Assembly: GCA_023678885.1 (NCBI GenBank)
Contig: CM042997.1
Location: forward strand, 23,194,064 to 23,258,063
Reading direction: 5' to 3'
DNA: 64,000 nucleotides
Source: Pogostemon cablin
Taxonomy: Eukaryota; Streptophyta; Magnoliopsida; Lamiales; Lamiaceae
Below, piece after piece: positions 33,972 through 47,175 of this stretch (position 1 is its first letter; each line of letters starts with the position of its first letter). The notes beneath the pieces are model-generated. The model was not told the DNA's origin. It did not search any database and saw nothing but the letters and a program-made list of their open reading frames with translations. The position numbers were made by a program, and so were the translations under genes.

Positions 33972-36900
33972 ATGAGAAGTATAGTTTTTCTCCTTTTCTG
34001 TTTCGTATCTCTGTGTCCATTCTCGGTGAAATCACTGAGCCCTTCTCTGAATGATGATATTTTGGGGTTGATAGTATTCAAAGCTGATATTCGAGATCCT
34101 GAAGGGAAATTAAGCTCCTGGAATGAAGATGACGATAGCCCTTGTAACAGTTGGATAGGGGTGAAGTGCAACCCTAGATCCAATAGAGTTTCTGATCTTG
34201 TTCTTGATGGCTTTGGCTTATCAGGGAAACTTGGCAAGGGCCTTCTTCAGTTGCAGTTTCTGAGAAAGCTTTCCCTTGCTAAGAACAATTTCACTGGAAG
34301 CTTAACCCTAAGCTTTGCTCAGCTCTCTGATCTTAGGGTTCTTGATTTGAGTGAGAATGGCTTGACAGGGTCAATTTCAAGTGATTTATTTACCCAATGT
34401 GGGTCTCTGAGATCGATTTCCTTGGCTAAAAACAAGTTTTCAGGTCCAATTCCTGAGAATTTAAGGTCATGTTCATCTCTTGCTTCTGTTAACTTCTCAG
34501 GGAACCAGCTTTCGGGGCCGTTGCCGGTCGGAATTTGGTCAATGCCGGTGCTGAGGTCACTTGATTTATCTGATAATACTTTGGAGGGTGAAATCCCTAA
34601 TGGGATTGAAGGGCTGTACAATTTGAGGGTGATTAGTCTGAGGAACAATAGGTTTTCTGGTGAAGTTCCTGATGGGATTGGGAGTTGTTTGTTGTTGAGG
34701 TCAGTTGATTTGAGCCAGAACTCATTCTCTGGTGGGATTCCAAGTGCAATGATGAAGCTTTCCTTGTGCAATGATTTGAGTATTGCTAGAAATGGATTCA
34801 CAGGGGAGGTGCCTGAATGGATTGGAGAATTGAGAAGCCTAGAGATTCTTGATCTTTCTGCGAATAACTTTACGGGGCCTCTTCCGGCTTCGGTGGCGAA
34901 GCTTCAATTGTTGATGATCATAAATGTTTCCAGCAATGCCCTTACCGGAAGCTTACCAGAGGCCATGGGCCATTGCTTAAATCTTCTTGCTGTTGATTTT
35001 AGTCATAATTCATTCACTGGCAATCTTCCTCCATGGGTTTTCAGAATTGGTTTGCAGCAAGTTGTGCTTTCGGACAACAGATTAAGTGGGAGCATTGAGA
35101 GTGCTTTTGCTTCATCAGAAGAGAACTCTCAGAAAAAGCTAGTGATTTTCGATGTTTCTCGGAATATGTTATCTGGTGCCATTCCAGCTGCTGCTGGAGA
35201 TTTTGGCAGCTTGCAGTTCTTCAGCATTGCCAAGAACTCATTGTTCGGCTACATTCCAACAAGTATTGGAAAATTGAAAAGTTTAAAGGTTTTGGATTTG
35301 AGTGAGAATCAGTTAAATGGTAGCATTCCTTTGGAAATAGGAGGACTCACATCTCTTGATGAACTAAGGCTTGAGAAGAACTCATTGGAGGATAACATTC
35401 CTTCATCTATTGGAAATTGTGCTTCACTTAAGGCCTTGTAAGTGTTTAGCCTTGCTTCGTCGTCTATTATACCTTTGTTGTAGTATTTCATGTGTATGTT
35501 ATATTATGTTTATAGTGTTTGATTCACTTTCTGAACATAGCATTTTAGTTGGTCTTAGCTGTATTTAGTTGCACTTTTATTGTTTGCTAGATGATTATGC
35601 AATGATTTTATGGTTGGTTTTGGACAATCCTAATGGAATGTTTTTGTATTGAAACTTATGAAGCATCTCAACGTGGTTATGTATGTATGAACCTTTCTTA
35701 GACTTAGTATATTTCGTAGTGGCTTACTGCCTTTGTTCGTGGTGTTCGCCGATGATTCTATCACTATGAAAATCTGCAATTTGTGAGCTTCACAATTAAA
35801 CTTGTCACAATCAATTTGTTATAAAATTTAGCTTAATTATGTATTTATTGAGTGGACAGCCATATCCAACAGAGTTCGTAAAATTTTATGGTTGAACTGC
35901 AGGTATCTTTCTCATAATGAGATAACTGGTCCTATCCCTACTTCGCTTGCAAAGCTTTCGAATCTTCAAACTGTCGACTTGTCTTTCAACGAGCTTTCTG
36001 GGTCCCTTCCGAAGCTGTTGGCAAATCTTGTACACCTTGAGTCATTCAACATTTCACACAATCAGATACAAGGTGAACTCCCAGCTGGTGTCTTTTTCAA
36101 CACGATCGATCCATCATCTTTATTGGGCAATCCATCACTTTGTGGAGCTGCAGTCAATAGAAGTTGTCCTACAGTCCTTCCGAAACCAATTGTCCTTAAC
36201 CCTAATTCTACTGATGCCACACCGACTAGCATTCCCCAAACATTTGGCCGAGGGAAGAAAATCCTCAGCATCTCTGCCCTCATTGCCATTGGGGCAGCAG
36301 CTGCCATTGTCATCGGTGTCATTGCTATCACTGTTCTGAATCTTCGTGTACGTTCTTCCATGTCTCCCTCAGCTGTGGCTCTTAATTTCTCTGGTGGTGA
36401 TGAGTTCAGCCATTCGCCGTCCACTGATGGAAACTCAGGGAAGCTCGTTATGTTCTCAGGTGATGCTGATTTCGGCACTGGTGCACATGCTCTTCTCAAT
36501 AAAGATTGTGAACTTGGCCGTGGAGGATTTGGTGCTGTCTATCGGACTGTGCTCGGAGATGGACGCTCTGTGGCCATCAAGAAGCTTACTGTTTCTAGTC
36601 TTGTCAAGTCCCATGAAGATTTCGGACGGGAGATCAAGAAACTGGGGAAAATTCATCATCCAAATCTTGTTGCACTAGATGGTTACTACTGGACTCCCTC
36701 GTTGCAGCTTCTCATCTACGAATTCGTCTCGGGTGGGAACTTGTACAAGCATCTGCACGAAGGCTCTGCTGAGAGCCACCTTTCGTGGAACGACAGATTT
36801 AGCATCATTCTTGGTGCAGCTAAAGGATTAGCTCATCTGCACAAGATGAATGTGATTCACTATAACTTGAAATCAAGCAACATCCTGATTGATGGCTCTG

Positions 36901-37358
36901 GAGAACCTAAAGTTGCCGATTACGGGTTAGCCAGACTTCTCCCAATGCTGGACTGGTATGTTCTGAGCAGCAAGATACAGAGCGCCCTAGGTTACATGGC
37001 ACCTGAATGTGTATGCAAAACGGTGAAGATAACCGAGAAATGTGATGTCTACGGTTTTGGTATTCTGGTTCTGGAGATTGTCACCGGGAAGAGGCCTGTG
37101 GAGTACATGGAGGACGACGTTGTAGTTCTGTCGGACATGGTGAGAGGAGCACTCGAAGAAGGCAAAGTGGAGGAGTGCGTCGATGGTAGGTTGCAAGGGA
37201 AGTTCCCGGGAGAGGAGGCCATCCCGGTGATGAAACTAGGGTTGATCTGCACGTCGCAGGTGCCGTCGAACCGGCCCGACATGGCCGAAGTGGTTAACAT
37301 ATTGGAGCTGATTAGGTGCCCGTCGGACAGCCAAGATGAGTTGGGAGAATTCAGCTAA
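33972..37358 (+). CDS. IRK: LRR receptor-like kinase of the IRK/PXC2 clade, two exons
   Basis: Exons 33972-35437 and 35903-37358, joined through GCCTT|GTAAGT and GCAG|GTATCT, give 973 residues. A signal peptide (MRSIVFLLFCFVSLCPFSVKS) is followed by the LRR N-cap (LNDDILGLIVFKADIRDP .. CNSWIGVKC), about 20 leucine-rich repeats to about residue 570, a transmembrane helix at about 609-634 (ILSISALIAIGAAAAIVIGV) and a kinase domain. The domain shows GRGGFG at 694, Lys715 in VAIKK, HYN at 808-810, DYG at 828 and APE at 855. In the catalytic loop the usual HRD aspartate is Asn810; the same HYN loop is, from memory, normal for IRK and PXC2, so it is a clade trait and not damage. IRK acts at root cell membranes to restrict certain cell divisions; PXC2 is linked to vascular tissue. 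The kinase part (LLPMLDWYVLSSKIQSALGY) looks closer to IRK, but a search is needed to separate them. The start is the first ATG giving a clean signal peptide. The gene appears intact. Confidence 0.92.
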
Positions 37359-37648
37359 CTTTTAGGACACAACCCTGTTGGATTCTTTTGCTCATCTCCC
37401 ATTCCATTGAATTTCACAATTTTTGATGTACTACTTAGTTAGCTGTTGTAATTTCTTCTCTATGTTAATGGAACTTGCTTTTAATTTCATTCACTGATTT
37501 TGGACCTTCATTACTCATTAATGTTAACTATCTTTAAATTGCATTGTAGAAGAAATTGTTCTTGTTGATATTGGGTTTGGTCCGTGTTTGAAACCCTATG
37601 TGAGTATACACCCGAGGGTCAGTCCATACAAAGTGCAAAGTCCTATTT

Positions 37649-37893
37649 GAAATGAGACCTAGACTAGTGAATAGTAGGTTTTGGCTTTTCTCGAAATAGT
37701 CGGTTTTATTGTGAAATGGGATCTGGAATAGTGAATAGTAGGTTTTGGCTTTTCTCGAAATAGTCAGTTTTATCTTGAAATGAGATCTGGACTAATAAAT
37801 AATAGGTTCTGACTTTTCTCGGTCGGTCTTATTTTAAAATGGGATATGGGATAGTGGATAGTATGCTTTGGATTTTCTTCAAATAACCGGTCT
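37649..37893. repeat. four tandem copies of a ~63-bp unit downstream of the IRK-like gene
   Basis: The units contain GAAATGGGATCTGGAATAGT, GAATAGTAGGTTTTGGCTTT and TCTCGAAATAGTCGGTTTTA; the last two copies are more diverged. It begins about 290 bp after the stop codon. Confidence 0.9.
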
Positions 37894-40241
37894 TATGCTT
37901 ATCAATTAAAGAAAACAAAGAAAAACTAGTTGATAAGTTGAGTATATAATACTATAGTTTTATACTAGTATCATTTATTGAAGTCAAAAGTGAGGCTTGA
38001 TGGGGTCTATAAAGATTCACACCCAAGCAAATAATCTGAGTTGTAAATAAAAAAATGATGGTGTCTGAACAATAATAATTGATTAACAATTTCAATTAAT
38101 TTGTCTGATAGAGTAGTTAAATGCAAAATTTGTTGCCTAGTAATGAATCAATTTATGGTTGTTGATTTGAAGTCACATGAAGGGGGTTTAATTAGGTAGA
38201 AATTTCACATGGTCATCTTCTTCTTCTTTCTTCCTGTCTTTTAGTTGAAACCAAATTCATGTGTTTGTACATATCCATATCTTTCTGCAAAAATTTGACT
38301 CTTTCTTGTCTTATTATTTTTATGCTACTGTTTTGTTCTTTCTCATAAGTCTTTATGTTCATCTCTGAATTATTCTATCAACTTTCAGTGCCATTTTTTC
38401 TATCCAATCATTTTGAGTGTGCCCATTTTCGTCTTGCATTTATACCGTTCCATTTTTATTAATTGCTTATCACTAATTATTAAAAATATCATAACTTTTC
38501 ATTAATCCTACAAATTGTTCATTAAATATTTCGATGAGAGTTATTCACTTTTTTATCTGTTTCACTCCCAAGTAAGAGTATCCTACACAGGTTTTTACCT
38601 TAATTCATTCTTACCACTGGTTTATACCACATGTACAAAATATTGCTTGAGTACAGCAGATGGTTGAATTTCTATTAGGCTGCATTTTGATTTTTTTTCA
38701 TTTATAAAGAATTCTTATTGTAAAATTCATGCATTATAAGATATAGATTCTGATATTTATAATAAAATGATTATTGTTTCTTAACATAATCTAGGAGGTA
38801 AGTATTATGAATTCAAGATTTAATCACTCCTCCCCACTGAATTCCTTAGAGGTGGGTTTCATTCTTGTTTTGTTATTTTTGATGAAAGCAAAAGGAGTAG
38901 GAGCATGTGAAAGGCTAACTAAAATGAGTTGTCCCTCTAACCCTAATGCAATTAATTAATTAGATTTAGTAAATTGAGATGTTGTACAAACATCTCACTA
39001 GTAAATTGAGATGTTGGGCCCAAGACAACCTAACCACTTGGCATCTTACTAAGCAGCTGTCATATTTACAATTGATTATAATGTCTTGAAAAAAATTAGA
39101 AAATTGTAAATGTTTATTATTATGTCTTGAATAAATGTGTGTATTAGCTAGGCATGCATTATCAAGCATGCTTGATGCAACCCCAAAGTCACTAAGCCAA
39201 TCATTTCCCTCTGTTGGAAACTCTTGTCATAAATCCATTCATGTTTAATTTGGAGAGTGGGGTGGGGGGTTGGAATCTTGGGGGACAAACTTGTTAATTC
39301 TTATATTATGAGACTAAAATGCAACACCAAATGTGATTACATCCCTAAAATTTACTATACATTTATGAAATCAATGTTTTGAGTGAATACAATTTTATGT
39401 ATCATGTACAAAGTATTTTATTTTTAAGATTTAGTTTTATTTATTTATTTATTTATTTCACCTTGCATTTCATATAATCTTTCATTATTGTGGTTAATTC
39501 AAACCTATTTTACTTATAATTCATGAAATCTTGTTTACGTGATACTCCTCCCTTTCAGGGCAAAAATATATCAAATTTTTCATTTTTGGTATACATTTTT
39601 AAAGAATTCATTTTCATTTTGGATAATTTCAAACTAATACTCTAAAAAGTTTTATAAAATAACATTTTATGTCATTCTTTTATTTTAAAAAGGTAAGAGT
39701 AATATGATAAATTTTAGGATTAATAGCAAAAAAAAGCCACAAACTTTATTCTTATTGCAAATTAATCTCCACCTTTGAAAAATTGTAAAAAAGAACATCA
39801 CCTTTAATCATTGTTGAAATTGAGCGCGTTTTGCACATCACCTTTTATTTTTGCCATTTTTCAGATGTGAGAATTGATTTGAAATAAGAGTAAAGTTCAT
39901 GATTTTTTTTTTGCAATTAATCTTAAATTTTAATATAATAACTATACACTTTATATACCATAATAATACTTAATCCATGTGAAAAAGAGAGAGCAAATGA
40001 TTACATTGGTCATGAATATGGTTTAATGTTTACTATACTTTAATCATATAATTATAGTCTGACCTTTAGTTCTATACTAATTCATGGACTATCTTACCAT
40101 CAGAACATAGTGTCAATTTATATGTTATAAGTATCTTTTTAATCCATAATCAAAAACTCACATGAAAATTTAAAATTTCTATTTACTTTGTACTCGATCA
40201 CACTTGTATTCGATAGCACACTGTATTTCCTTTGTTAATTA
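37894..40241. other. intergenic region without recognised genes
   Basis: AT-rich sequence with no coding-like frame. A small inverted/direct repeat AAATTGAGATGTTG occurs twice near 38971 and 39003. No TE ends with clear duplications were found. Confidence 0.5.
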
Positions 40242-40425
40242 TTACTCTCTCCGTCCCATGAAAATAGTATTTAATATGTAATGAGTTGAGAAATATAATA
40301 ATTTGATATATAATGAGACTTACACACTACATTAATATAATTATCCACTATATATTAAATGTAATTCTTTTTAGTCTACGTGCAAAAAACAAACGACACC
40401 CTTTAGGACAGGTGGATAGAATAGA
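40242..40425. mobile_element. degenerate Stowaway-like MITE
   Basis: It begins TACTCTCTCCGTCCCATG and contains ATATAATGAGACTTACACAC; the right end is worn (CTTTAGGACAGGTGGATAGA). Confidence 0.6.
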
Positions 40426-40451
40426 AAATACTATCAAATTAGAATAATGAT

Positions 40452-40744
40452 TACTCTCTCCATCCCGGAGAACGCTTCACGTTTACTGTTCCACATTGTT
40501 AAAAAAAAGTTGTTCTTTTTTACTAACTTAATTAACTTTAGAGGATATTGTATAGTATTTTTTTAGATAGTAAAAAAAAAATATACAGTAATGATATTTG
40601 TGTTAGGTAAAAATGTCAAATTTGAAATTTAATTAACTTTTGAAGTTATGGATAAATGAGTTGTTTTCTTTTTTGGGGTGTGAAGAGAGTTATGAGACGG
40701 TCAAATGTAGGAAATGTAAAGGGTTATCCGAGATCGAGAGAGTA
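40452..40744. mobile_element. Stowaway-like MITE, unsplit relative of 13933-14760
   Basis: CTCTCTCCATCCCGGAGAAC at the left, CTCTCTCGATCTCGGATAAC in reverse complement at the right, TA at both sides. The internal CACGTTTACTGTTCCAC and TTGGGGTGTGAAGAGAGTTA match the interrupted copy. Confidence 0.85.
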
Positions 40745-40757
40745 TTACTTTGATTTA

Positions 40758-40788
<31 letters not shown>

Positions 40789-41046
40789 TTTTTATTTTTT
40801 TGAAAGGATAGCACCAATACAAGGAAATTAAAAAAAAAATTATAAAAGCTGAGGTGGAAAGAAAAAGTAAAACAAGAAGAATAATGTGCAGATAAAAATA
40901 ATAATCATGATTATAAAAAGAGATTTGGGAATCAGATTTCACAAGCCTTGTAGTGTTTTGCTTGAGATTCAATGATACACTTTCTTGGGGTGGGATTTTT
41001 TTTTGAGCCCATAATTTTTTTTGGGGAAACCATACTAATGCATACT

Positions 41047-41330
41047 TTTACTTTATATATTTGTGTCAGCTCTTACTTGCACCATTTACTTTATATATTT
41101 GTGTCAGCTCTTACTTGCACCATATATCAATATCTACATATATGCCATTGGGTCATGTATAGGTTTTACTATAGATTAGTAATACTTATTTTTAAGATTT
41201 AGGGTTAGATTTTATGGAATGATTGTAATTTTATCATTGTGATTTATCACATATGATCTTATCATTGTGATTATAACATATTTAACATTCATCACATATG
41301 ATCTTATCATTGTGATTATAACATATTTAA
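41047..41330. repeat. two short tandem duplications
   Basis: A ~37-bp phrase (TACTTTATATATTTGTGTCA .. CTTGCACCAT) occurs twice at about 41047-41121. A ~50-bp phrase (CACATATGATCTTATCATTG .. ACATATTTAA) occurs twice at about 41249-41331. Confidence 0.85.
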
Positions 41331-42004
41331 ATATAAAGAGAGGTAAAAGTCGACGTACGTTAAGATTCGACTCAACTACAACATAATACCCTTGTTATAA
41401 GTAGATGTAGTAGTCTTCAACATAAAAATTAAATATCCATAATTTTTTAAATTAAAAAATTAATTTTCTTAGTCAAATATTAATATCTTTGATATTTCAA
41501 TAAGTTATTTTTTAAAATAAAAATTGCCCTTACTAAATAAAATAATATTCTTTAAAGCAATATTTAAATAAACTTAAATACTCATAACATACCAACTCAT
41601 GAGAAGGTTACACACAAACTACGTTTGATTTAGACAAGTTTTTTGTGCTATAGTGTTTTCTCAATTTATTTGATTTATTTTAAGATTAAAAATAAAAAGG
41701 AACAAAAATAAAAATAAAGAAGAAGATTAATTCCGGGTAAATCCTTGGTATATATGTGTTGCTTCCTCTTTATATTATATACACATTCGCTATTAGTCCC
41801 TCATTATCTTGCATCATTCCTTTGCATGTATTTTATTTCTAATATTGTATGGAGTATGTATTTTGGAATAAAACTATTTTGATTTTATACATTTTTATTC
41901 CAATTTGTTGTGTTCCCATACTTTTAAAAACAATTTATCAGCATATTTTATTTTTATCTTAATTCTAAGAAGAAAAAAAAATCACAATAAAATGTATATT
42001 ATCG

Positions 42005-43225
42005 AAAAGTCCAATAAAATTGGTGTGCTGCCGCCAGCACCCAAAAATAAGATTTATAAAATTTTCGTATAAATCTACTAAAATATAGTAAGATAAGTAT
42101 GGGTCGAACCCAAGGGAGTAATTGAATTTTAGTTGAATCAATTGTGTTTCTAAAGTAACTGGAGGGGGGGATTGGATTGAATTAATATAACAACTACTAA
42201 AAAGCATGAATACCAAATAATTGAAATAGCAAATAAAAATTAAATAATAAAACAAATAAAATAACAATCCTAGTCCAAGGATTTGATCCCCTCCCACATC
42301 CTAATTTACATAGATGAAATTCCTAAAACACCAACATATTCATAAACTCAAGTCCCTAGACTAATGGTACGATCAAATTAACCCGAAAAATCCTTAAGAT
42401 TAATAACCTAGGGTACGACCTATAGATTAAACTACTCTCAAGAGACCTAAAGAGGTTCGAACCTAAGAGTGCATTAAGACTTAGATATTAAGATTACTAG
42501 GCTATGAAAATGGAGGTAGTGAATCATATAATCAAGACCCTATGAATTCTAGAGATACTCCTTCACTTCGCCACTAGATTTGCTAAAATATGATAATTAC
42601 AGATCATAATCGAGCAAAATGATATTAGATTATGCAATACACAAGTCTAGACGGTTAATCTATTCTAGCAATCACAAAATCATAATTCTCATCAAAGCCA
42701 TTCATAAGATAAATTTATAAAACGAGTTGATAATTCTATCATAAACAAACATGTAAATTCATAACGGGAAGTTCACAATCCTTGAACTAGAAATTAAATT
42801 ACAAAATTAAACTACGAATATATTAAAATAATAAAACCGTATTCTTCTTGTTCTTGATGGTGGAGCTTCAATGGCGTCTCCAATCTGCCTCCGTGAGTCC
42901 AACTTGAGTGTGTGATCAAAAGATGATTTTTGGTCTCTTTTTTTTTTTTGCCCCTTTTCTAAAGGTGTCCAGGGGGACACATCTCTCACATTCATGAGCC
43001 ATAAATTTGATGGCATATAATCCTCAACCCATAATGGTGATTTTGGACCCATTAAAGCCTTGTTGTAACTCCTCTTTAAAATATGTTCTTTTTGGTCTGA
43101 TTGGACAAGAAATAAAATAATTAAAACATATATGTGTGACATTGAAATAAATCGTAATTGACATGTAACCCACAACTCACGCGTAAAGAAGTGAATTTAT
43201 CTAAAATAATCCTGTAAAATTACGA
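42005..43225 (-). repeat. LTR-like non-coding sequence, probably minus orientation
   Basis: In reverse complement it contains GGGTTCGACCCATACTTATC near its end, and TTAGGTTCGAACCTCTTTAG and CTTAATGCACTC phrases that are common in plant LTRs. It has no ORF of retroelement type; the 122-residue frame at 42807-43175 shows no domain. Boundaries and target duplication are unresolved. Confidence 0.4.
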
Positions 43226-43230
43226 CTTAT

Positions 43231-44950
43231 TGATTAGAGCTATTTTCACCTACATTTTGGTGTCTTTTTATATGTATTTTCGTATTATTTTATCCGTATT
43301 TTATGTATTATTTGGTTGTGTTTTGTGTTTTATTGAAATGTGTGTGAAAAAGCGGATCTCAATTCGGAGTTGAAACGAGGGAGAACGAGCCAAAACAGTG
43401 AAGAAAAACAGGAGCCAGCACCAACACGGGCCGTGTAGCCAACACGGCCCTGTAAGAGGTGGCCGTGCGGCGACACCTAGTCATTCAACATGGGCAACTT
43501 AAGGCCGTGTCCAGTTGCACGAGTCGAGTTAGCAGCACGAGCCGTGTAGCCAACACGGCCCTGAAAGAAGTGGTCGTGTGCCGACATCAGAAGAGCCAAC
43601 ACGACCACCCTGTGCCCGTGTTACAACATACGACTCGTGTTGTAGCACACGAGCCGTGTTACGTAACACAACCCTGTAAGGAAAGGCCGTGCGGCAGCAT
43701 CAGAAGACACAACACGGCCACCTCGTGGCCGTATTGCAGAGCACGACTCGTGCCGTGTATGTTCCTGCAGAAATTTTCAGATCCTTCTAGAAGCCTCCAT
43801 AGGGGTATAAATACCCCTTTATTCAACAATTGGCAGGAGATCCGAAAATCCCATCCTCTACACACACATCACACACCATTTCTTCAATTTTCCACCTTCA
43901 TCTTCATCCATCTTCATCCACCCATCATATCTTTCATTTTTGGTGCTAAAGACTTCAAAATCAAGAGCTAGAGGTGGAGATCAAGAAGAATAGAAGATTC
44001 TCTTCAAGAAATTGATAGGGAAGAATCCATTCATTTTGTATTTCTTTAGATCTAAGACTATGGGTATTTGTAATGAATCATTTATTTGTTTTATTACTTT
44101 TATCATGTTAGGCTAATCCCTTTAGTGGGATTAGAAATATGAAGAGCATATTAGATTTATATTATCATATGGATTAAATTGATTTTTGATTTAATTGATG
44201 TTGATTTCTATTCATGGAGTTTAATTGTCTTGATGTTGTGATGGCATGGTTTGTTATTCATGAATGTTTATTGGTTTAATGGATTGTTGATCAATGAATT
44301 ATTTGTGGTAATTAAATGCTATCATGATGTTCATGTATGTATTGCTTTGAGTGAGACGAAAACGACCCTCTATAGTATTAGGAAGGCATGAATAGACATT
44401 GAGTTTGGGTTTGACCGAAAGGATATTTGAATTCAATGAGGGGAACCAATCCATTCGTTGGCCTTAGTACACAAAAAGGGAGAGTTTAATCTAACTAGTA
44501 CCTAGATGGAAGGGGTTAATGTTGGGCTTTGATCTTAAGTGCTTTTGGGAGTCTAAAATGGATCAACAACCTTTGTAACCCGAAAGGGAGCTTAGGATAC
44601 AATCGTGATCACCCTTAGTCTACATCAATTGAGTTGAATTCCGTTTGCATGATAATATGAATCGAGTGTGCTTGGATGTTTCTAATCCCATGTTTTTCCA
44701 TACTTGAACTTTAGCACCCATTTTCTTTACTTGTCATTTCTATTATTTGCTATTCTTATTTACTTGTTACTTGTTTTAGTTGTTAATCATCTCAAAACCC
44801 CCGATCATCTTTACAAAAACAACATGAACATGAGCTCACGTATTTTGCTAGTCCGAACATAACTCCTTTGTGGATTGATAATTTTTCTTGGGATATACTA
44901 CTACAACGATCGAGTATTCTTGCTCGTGAGTGCTACAAATTAGGCAAACA
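43231..44950 (+). mobile_element. 1.72-kb solo LTR with 5-bp duplication cttat
   Basis: It begins TGATTAGAGCTATTTTCACC and ends TACAAATTAGGCAAACA, a TG..CA pair. Both flanks are cttat (43226-43230, 44951-44955). A TATAAATA box lies at 43806-43813, in the right place for an LTR promoter in plus orientation. The first third contains several ACACGGCC/GGCCGTGT and CGTGTTGTAGCACACGAG inverted phrases. No internal domain or second LTR is in the window, so it is a solo LTR left by recombination, of unknown family. Confidence 0.87.
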
Positions 44951-44955
44951 CTTAT

Positions 44956-45416
44956 AAAAAATATTCTATATAGCGGGTTATGTTAATACAACTTAATACC
45001 TAAATTTAGTTTAAACCCTAGGCACATAGAAATAATCCTTATCTCTTTTCTAGATACTAACGATGTTAATAATTTCCATTAAAAAGAACTTATATCCTAA
45101 CATGCATTCTTTTTATAGTTACTTAAAAATTAAATCTCAAATTTCCACCTAATCATTTAAGAGATAATTCAAAGATAAATTAATTATTCAAAAATTAACA
45201 GTTTTAATGGTTAAATCTCCTATACCCATAACAAATGACAGATAAAACTATCAGACACACAGACAATAATCATAAGCATGCATATGACAATGACATAAAT
45301 ATAACTGAGAACATATATACATAGAAAAATATACAAGTCTTAAAATCAAAGCATCAATAAATGAATTAACTTCTTGCAGAAATTCATAATCTATTCTAAA
45401 TCATCAATTTAGCATA
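44956..45416. other. AT-rich flank of the solo LTR
   Basis: No gene or repeat boundary recognised. Confidence 0.5.
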
Positions 45417-45424
45417 ATTCAGAC

Positions 45425-46015
45425 CAATGATTTTCAAAATCGGTTGGACAGGCCGGTTCAATCGGTTCAACTGGGAACAGGACTTCAAACCGGTCCAAAC
45501 CCCTACAAAATCATTTTTTGAGTTGAACCGAATTGAACCGGTCAAAACCGAAAAAATCGGTTGAACCGGTCCAACCAACTTTTGAATTTTTTTATTTTTC
45601 TTTTTATATTTTATATTTTTATATTATTTTACTTTTTTTATTTATTTTAAAATATAATATTTAAAATTTGAATTAAATTATGTGATTTTCCTGGAGTGGT
45701 GTATCAATGTATAGCAGTTTGAGTATAAATTATATAATATAGTATTGAGAGAATATATAAAAATATGTATAAAGTATGAATTATTAACCATAAATATTTT
45801 ATCTAATTATATTCTTCTATAAATTGAATTTTTTCTTTATAAAATAATTTTGGTTATTATAATTTTTTTTAATGAATTGTAATATTATAAAATATAATTG
45901 AAAATATGTAAAATTTCATTTTTCGGTTGAACAGCCGGTTGAACCAGTTCGACCAGTTAAACCTCGAACCGCTGCATCCACCGGTTCAGCCTCCGGTCCA
46001 GTTATGAAAACACTG
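45425..46015. mobile_element. hAT-like non-autonomous element (CCGGTTCAACCGG type)
   Basis: Termini CAATGATTTTCAAAATCGG and, in reverse complement, CAGTGTTTTCATAACTGGAC. Perfect 8-bp duplications attcagac (45417-45424, 46016-46023). Subterminal repeats GGTTGAACCGGTC/CCGGTTCAATCGG flank an AT-rich core. It is the same family as 58725-59653. Confidence 0.92.
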
Positions 46016-46023
46016 ATTCAGAC

Positions 46024-47080
46024 CTTCAAAATCCTAAAACTATTAAAAAAAGAAAAAAAGTACTCATCCATGATATTACAAGCAACACCGTGTTTATTAA
46101 TGAAGTCTTACCCATATATCTATAATTAATAGAATTAAAGAAAAAATAAGAAAAATTCTAAATATGACGTAATTTTCAATTCCCTCCTCGGTCTCTTCAG
46201 GATATAAACAAGCACTGCTAAACTATCAAATGTGGATAGATGACGGGATTCTGAATCTTGATTTTAGGATGGTGGTGGATGATGGGAGTGAAGAGTTAGA
46301 GTTTATGATTCCCATGTGTCTCTTTTATAGATGTGAACTACTCCTCCTGAGATCTTTTCCTTTTTAAACACGAAATGGGGTAAAAAAAGGATGAAAAATC
46401 ATGAATACAAGCTTTCTCGCAAGTGATCATGCATTCTTCTCTGTTGGAGCACACAAGGACCTTCCTGGTTGTGCGTTTCTCAATGAAAAATGCAAGACGA
46501 CGTTGTTCTTGCTCATAATCGTGTGTTCATCAACTTCAAAGCAAGATGATTTTTGTACTTGTGTAGTTGATCCGATCGAAATGTATGATGATCTCATTGT
46601 TTTTTCTCTTTTCATCATTTTTCACCTAAAACACGACATAACACTTCAAATGCATCAATTTCTTAATAATAAGGCTAAAATACGACTCTAAAATCAACAA
46701 AAACGATTTTAAATCAGACTCTAAAACATGAAAATTTTCTCACTCACCAATATAATATCAGAATATATATAAAAAGTATATATTAATATTTTATTATGGA
46801 GTATAAAATATTTATAAAAAAAAAAAAATGATAACCAAGATTTTAACGAAGGTGGGCCATCACTAACTGCGGTAGAGTAATTTAAGTGGATGCATAAATT
46901 ACAAACGGATACAATTGGGCTTTCAGAATATTTCAAAGTTAAACTTGCTTGATTAGAACTGAGTGGACCTGGTTCGCTTAAAGATGGGTTTTTCAGGCCC
47001 AACCCAATAGATAAATCAGACAGCACTGCTTGGATTTAAGGTTTGAGATTGACTTGCGTTATTGTTAGTGCTTTAAGTAA

Positions 47081-47082
<2 letters not shown>
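46024..47082. other. intergenic region without a supported gene
   Basis: A 96-residue frame (46401-46691) has no recognised motif, no clear promoter and biased composition, so I do not call it. The rest is AT-rich. Confidence 0.45.

Positions 47083-47172
<90 letters not shown>
47083..47172. repeat. (AT)n microsatellite
   Basis: About 45 AT units. Confidence 0.95.

Positions 47173-47175
<3 letters not shown>

Noticed and set aside
34319..34801. 160-codon minus-strand frame in the LRR region
   Set aside because: Antisense shadow of repeated LRR codons in the receptor kinase gene.
43459..43971. 170-codon frame in the solo LTR
   Set aside because: It spans the TATA box and inverted GGCC phrases of the LTR and has no recognisable domain.
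46401..46691. 96-codon frame as a possible small gene
   Set aside because: No motif, no supporting splice or promoter signal, and an overlapping frame on the other strand; chance is sufficient.
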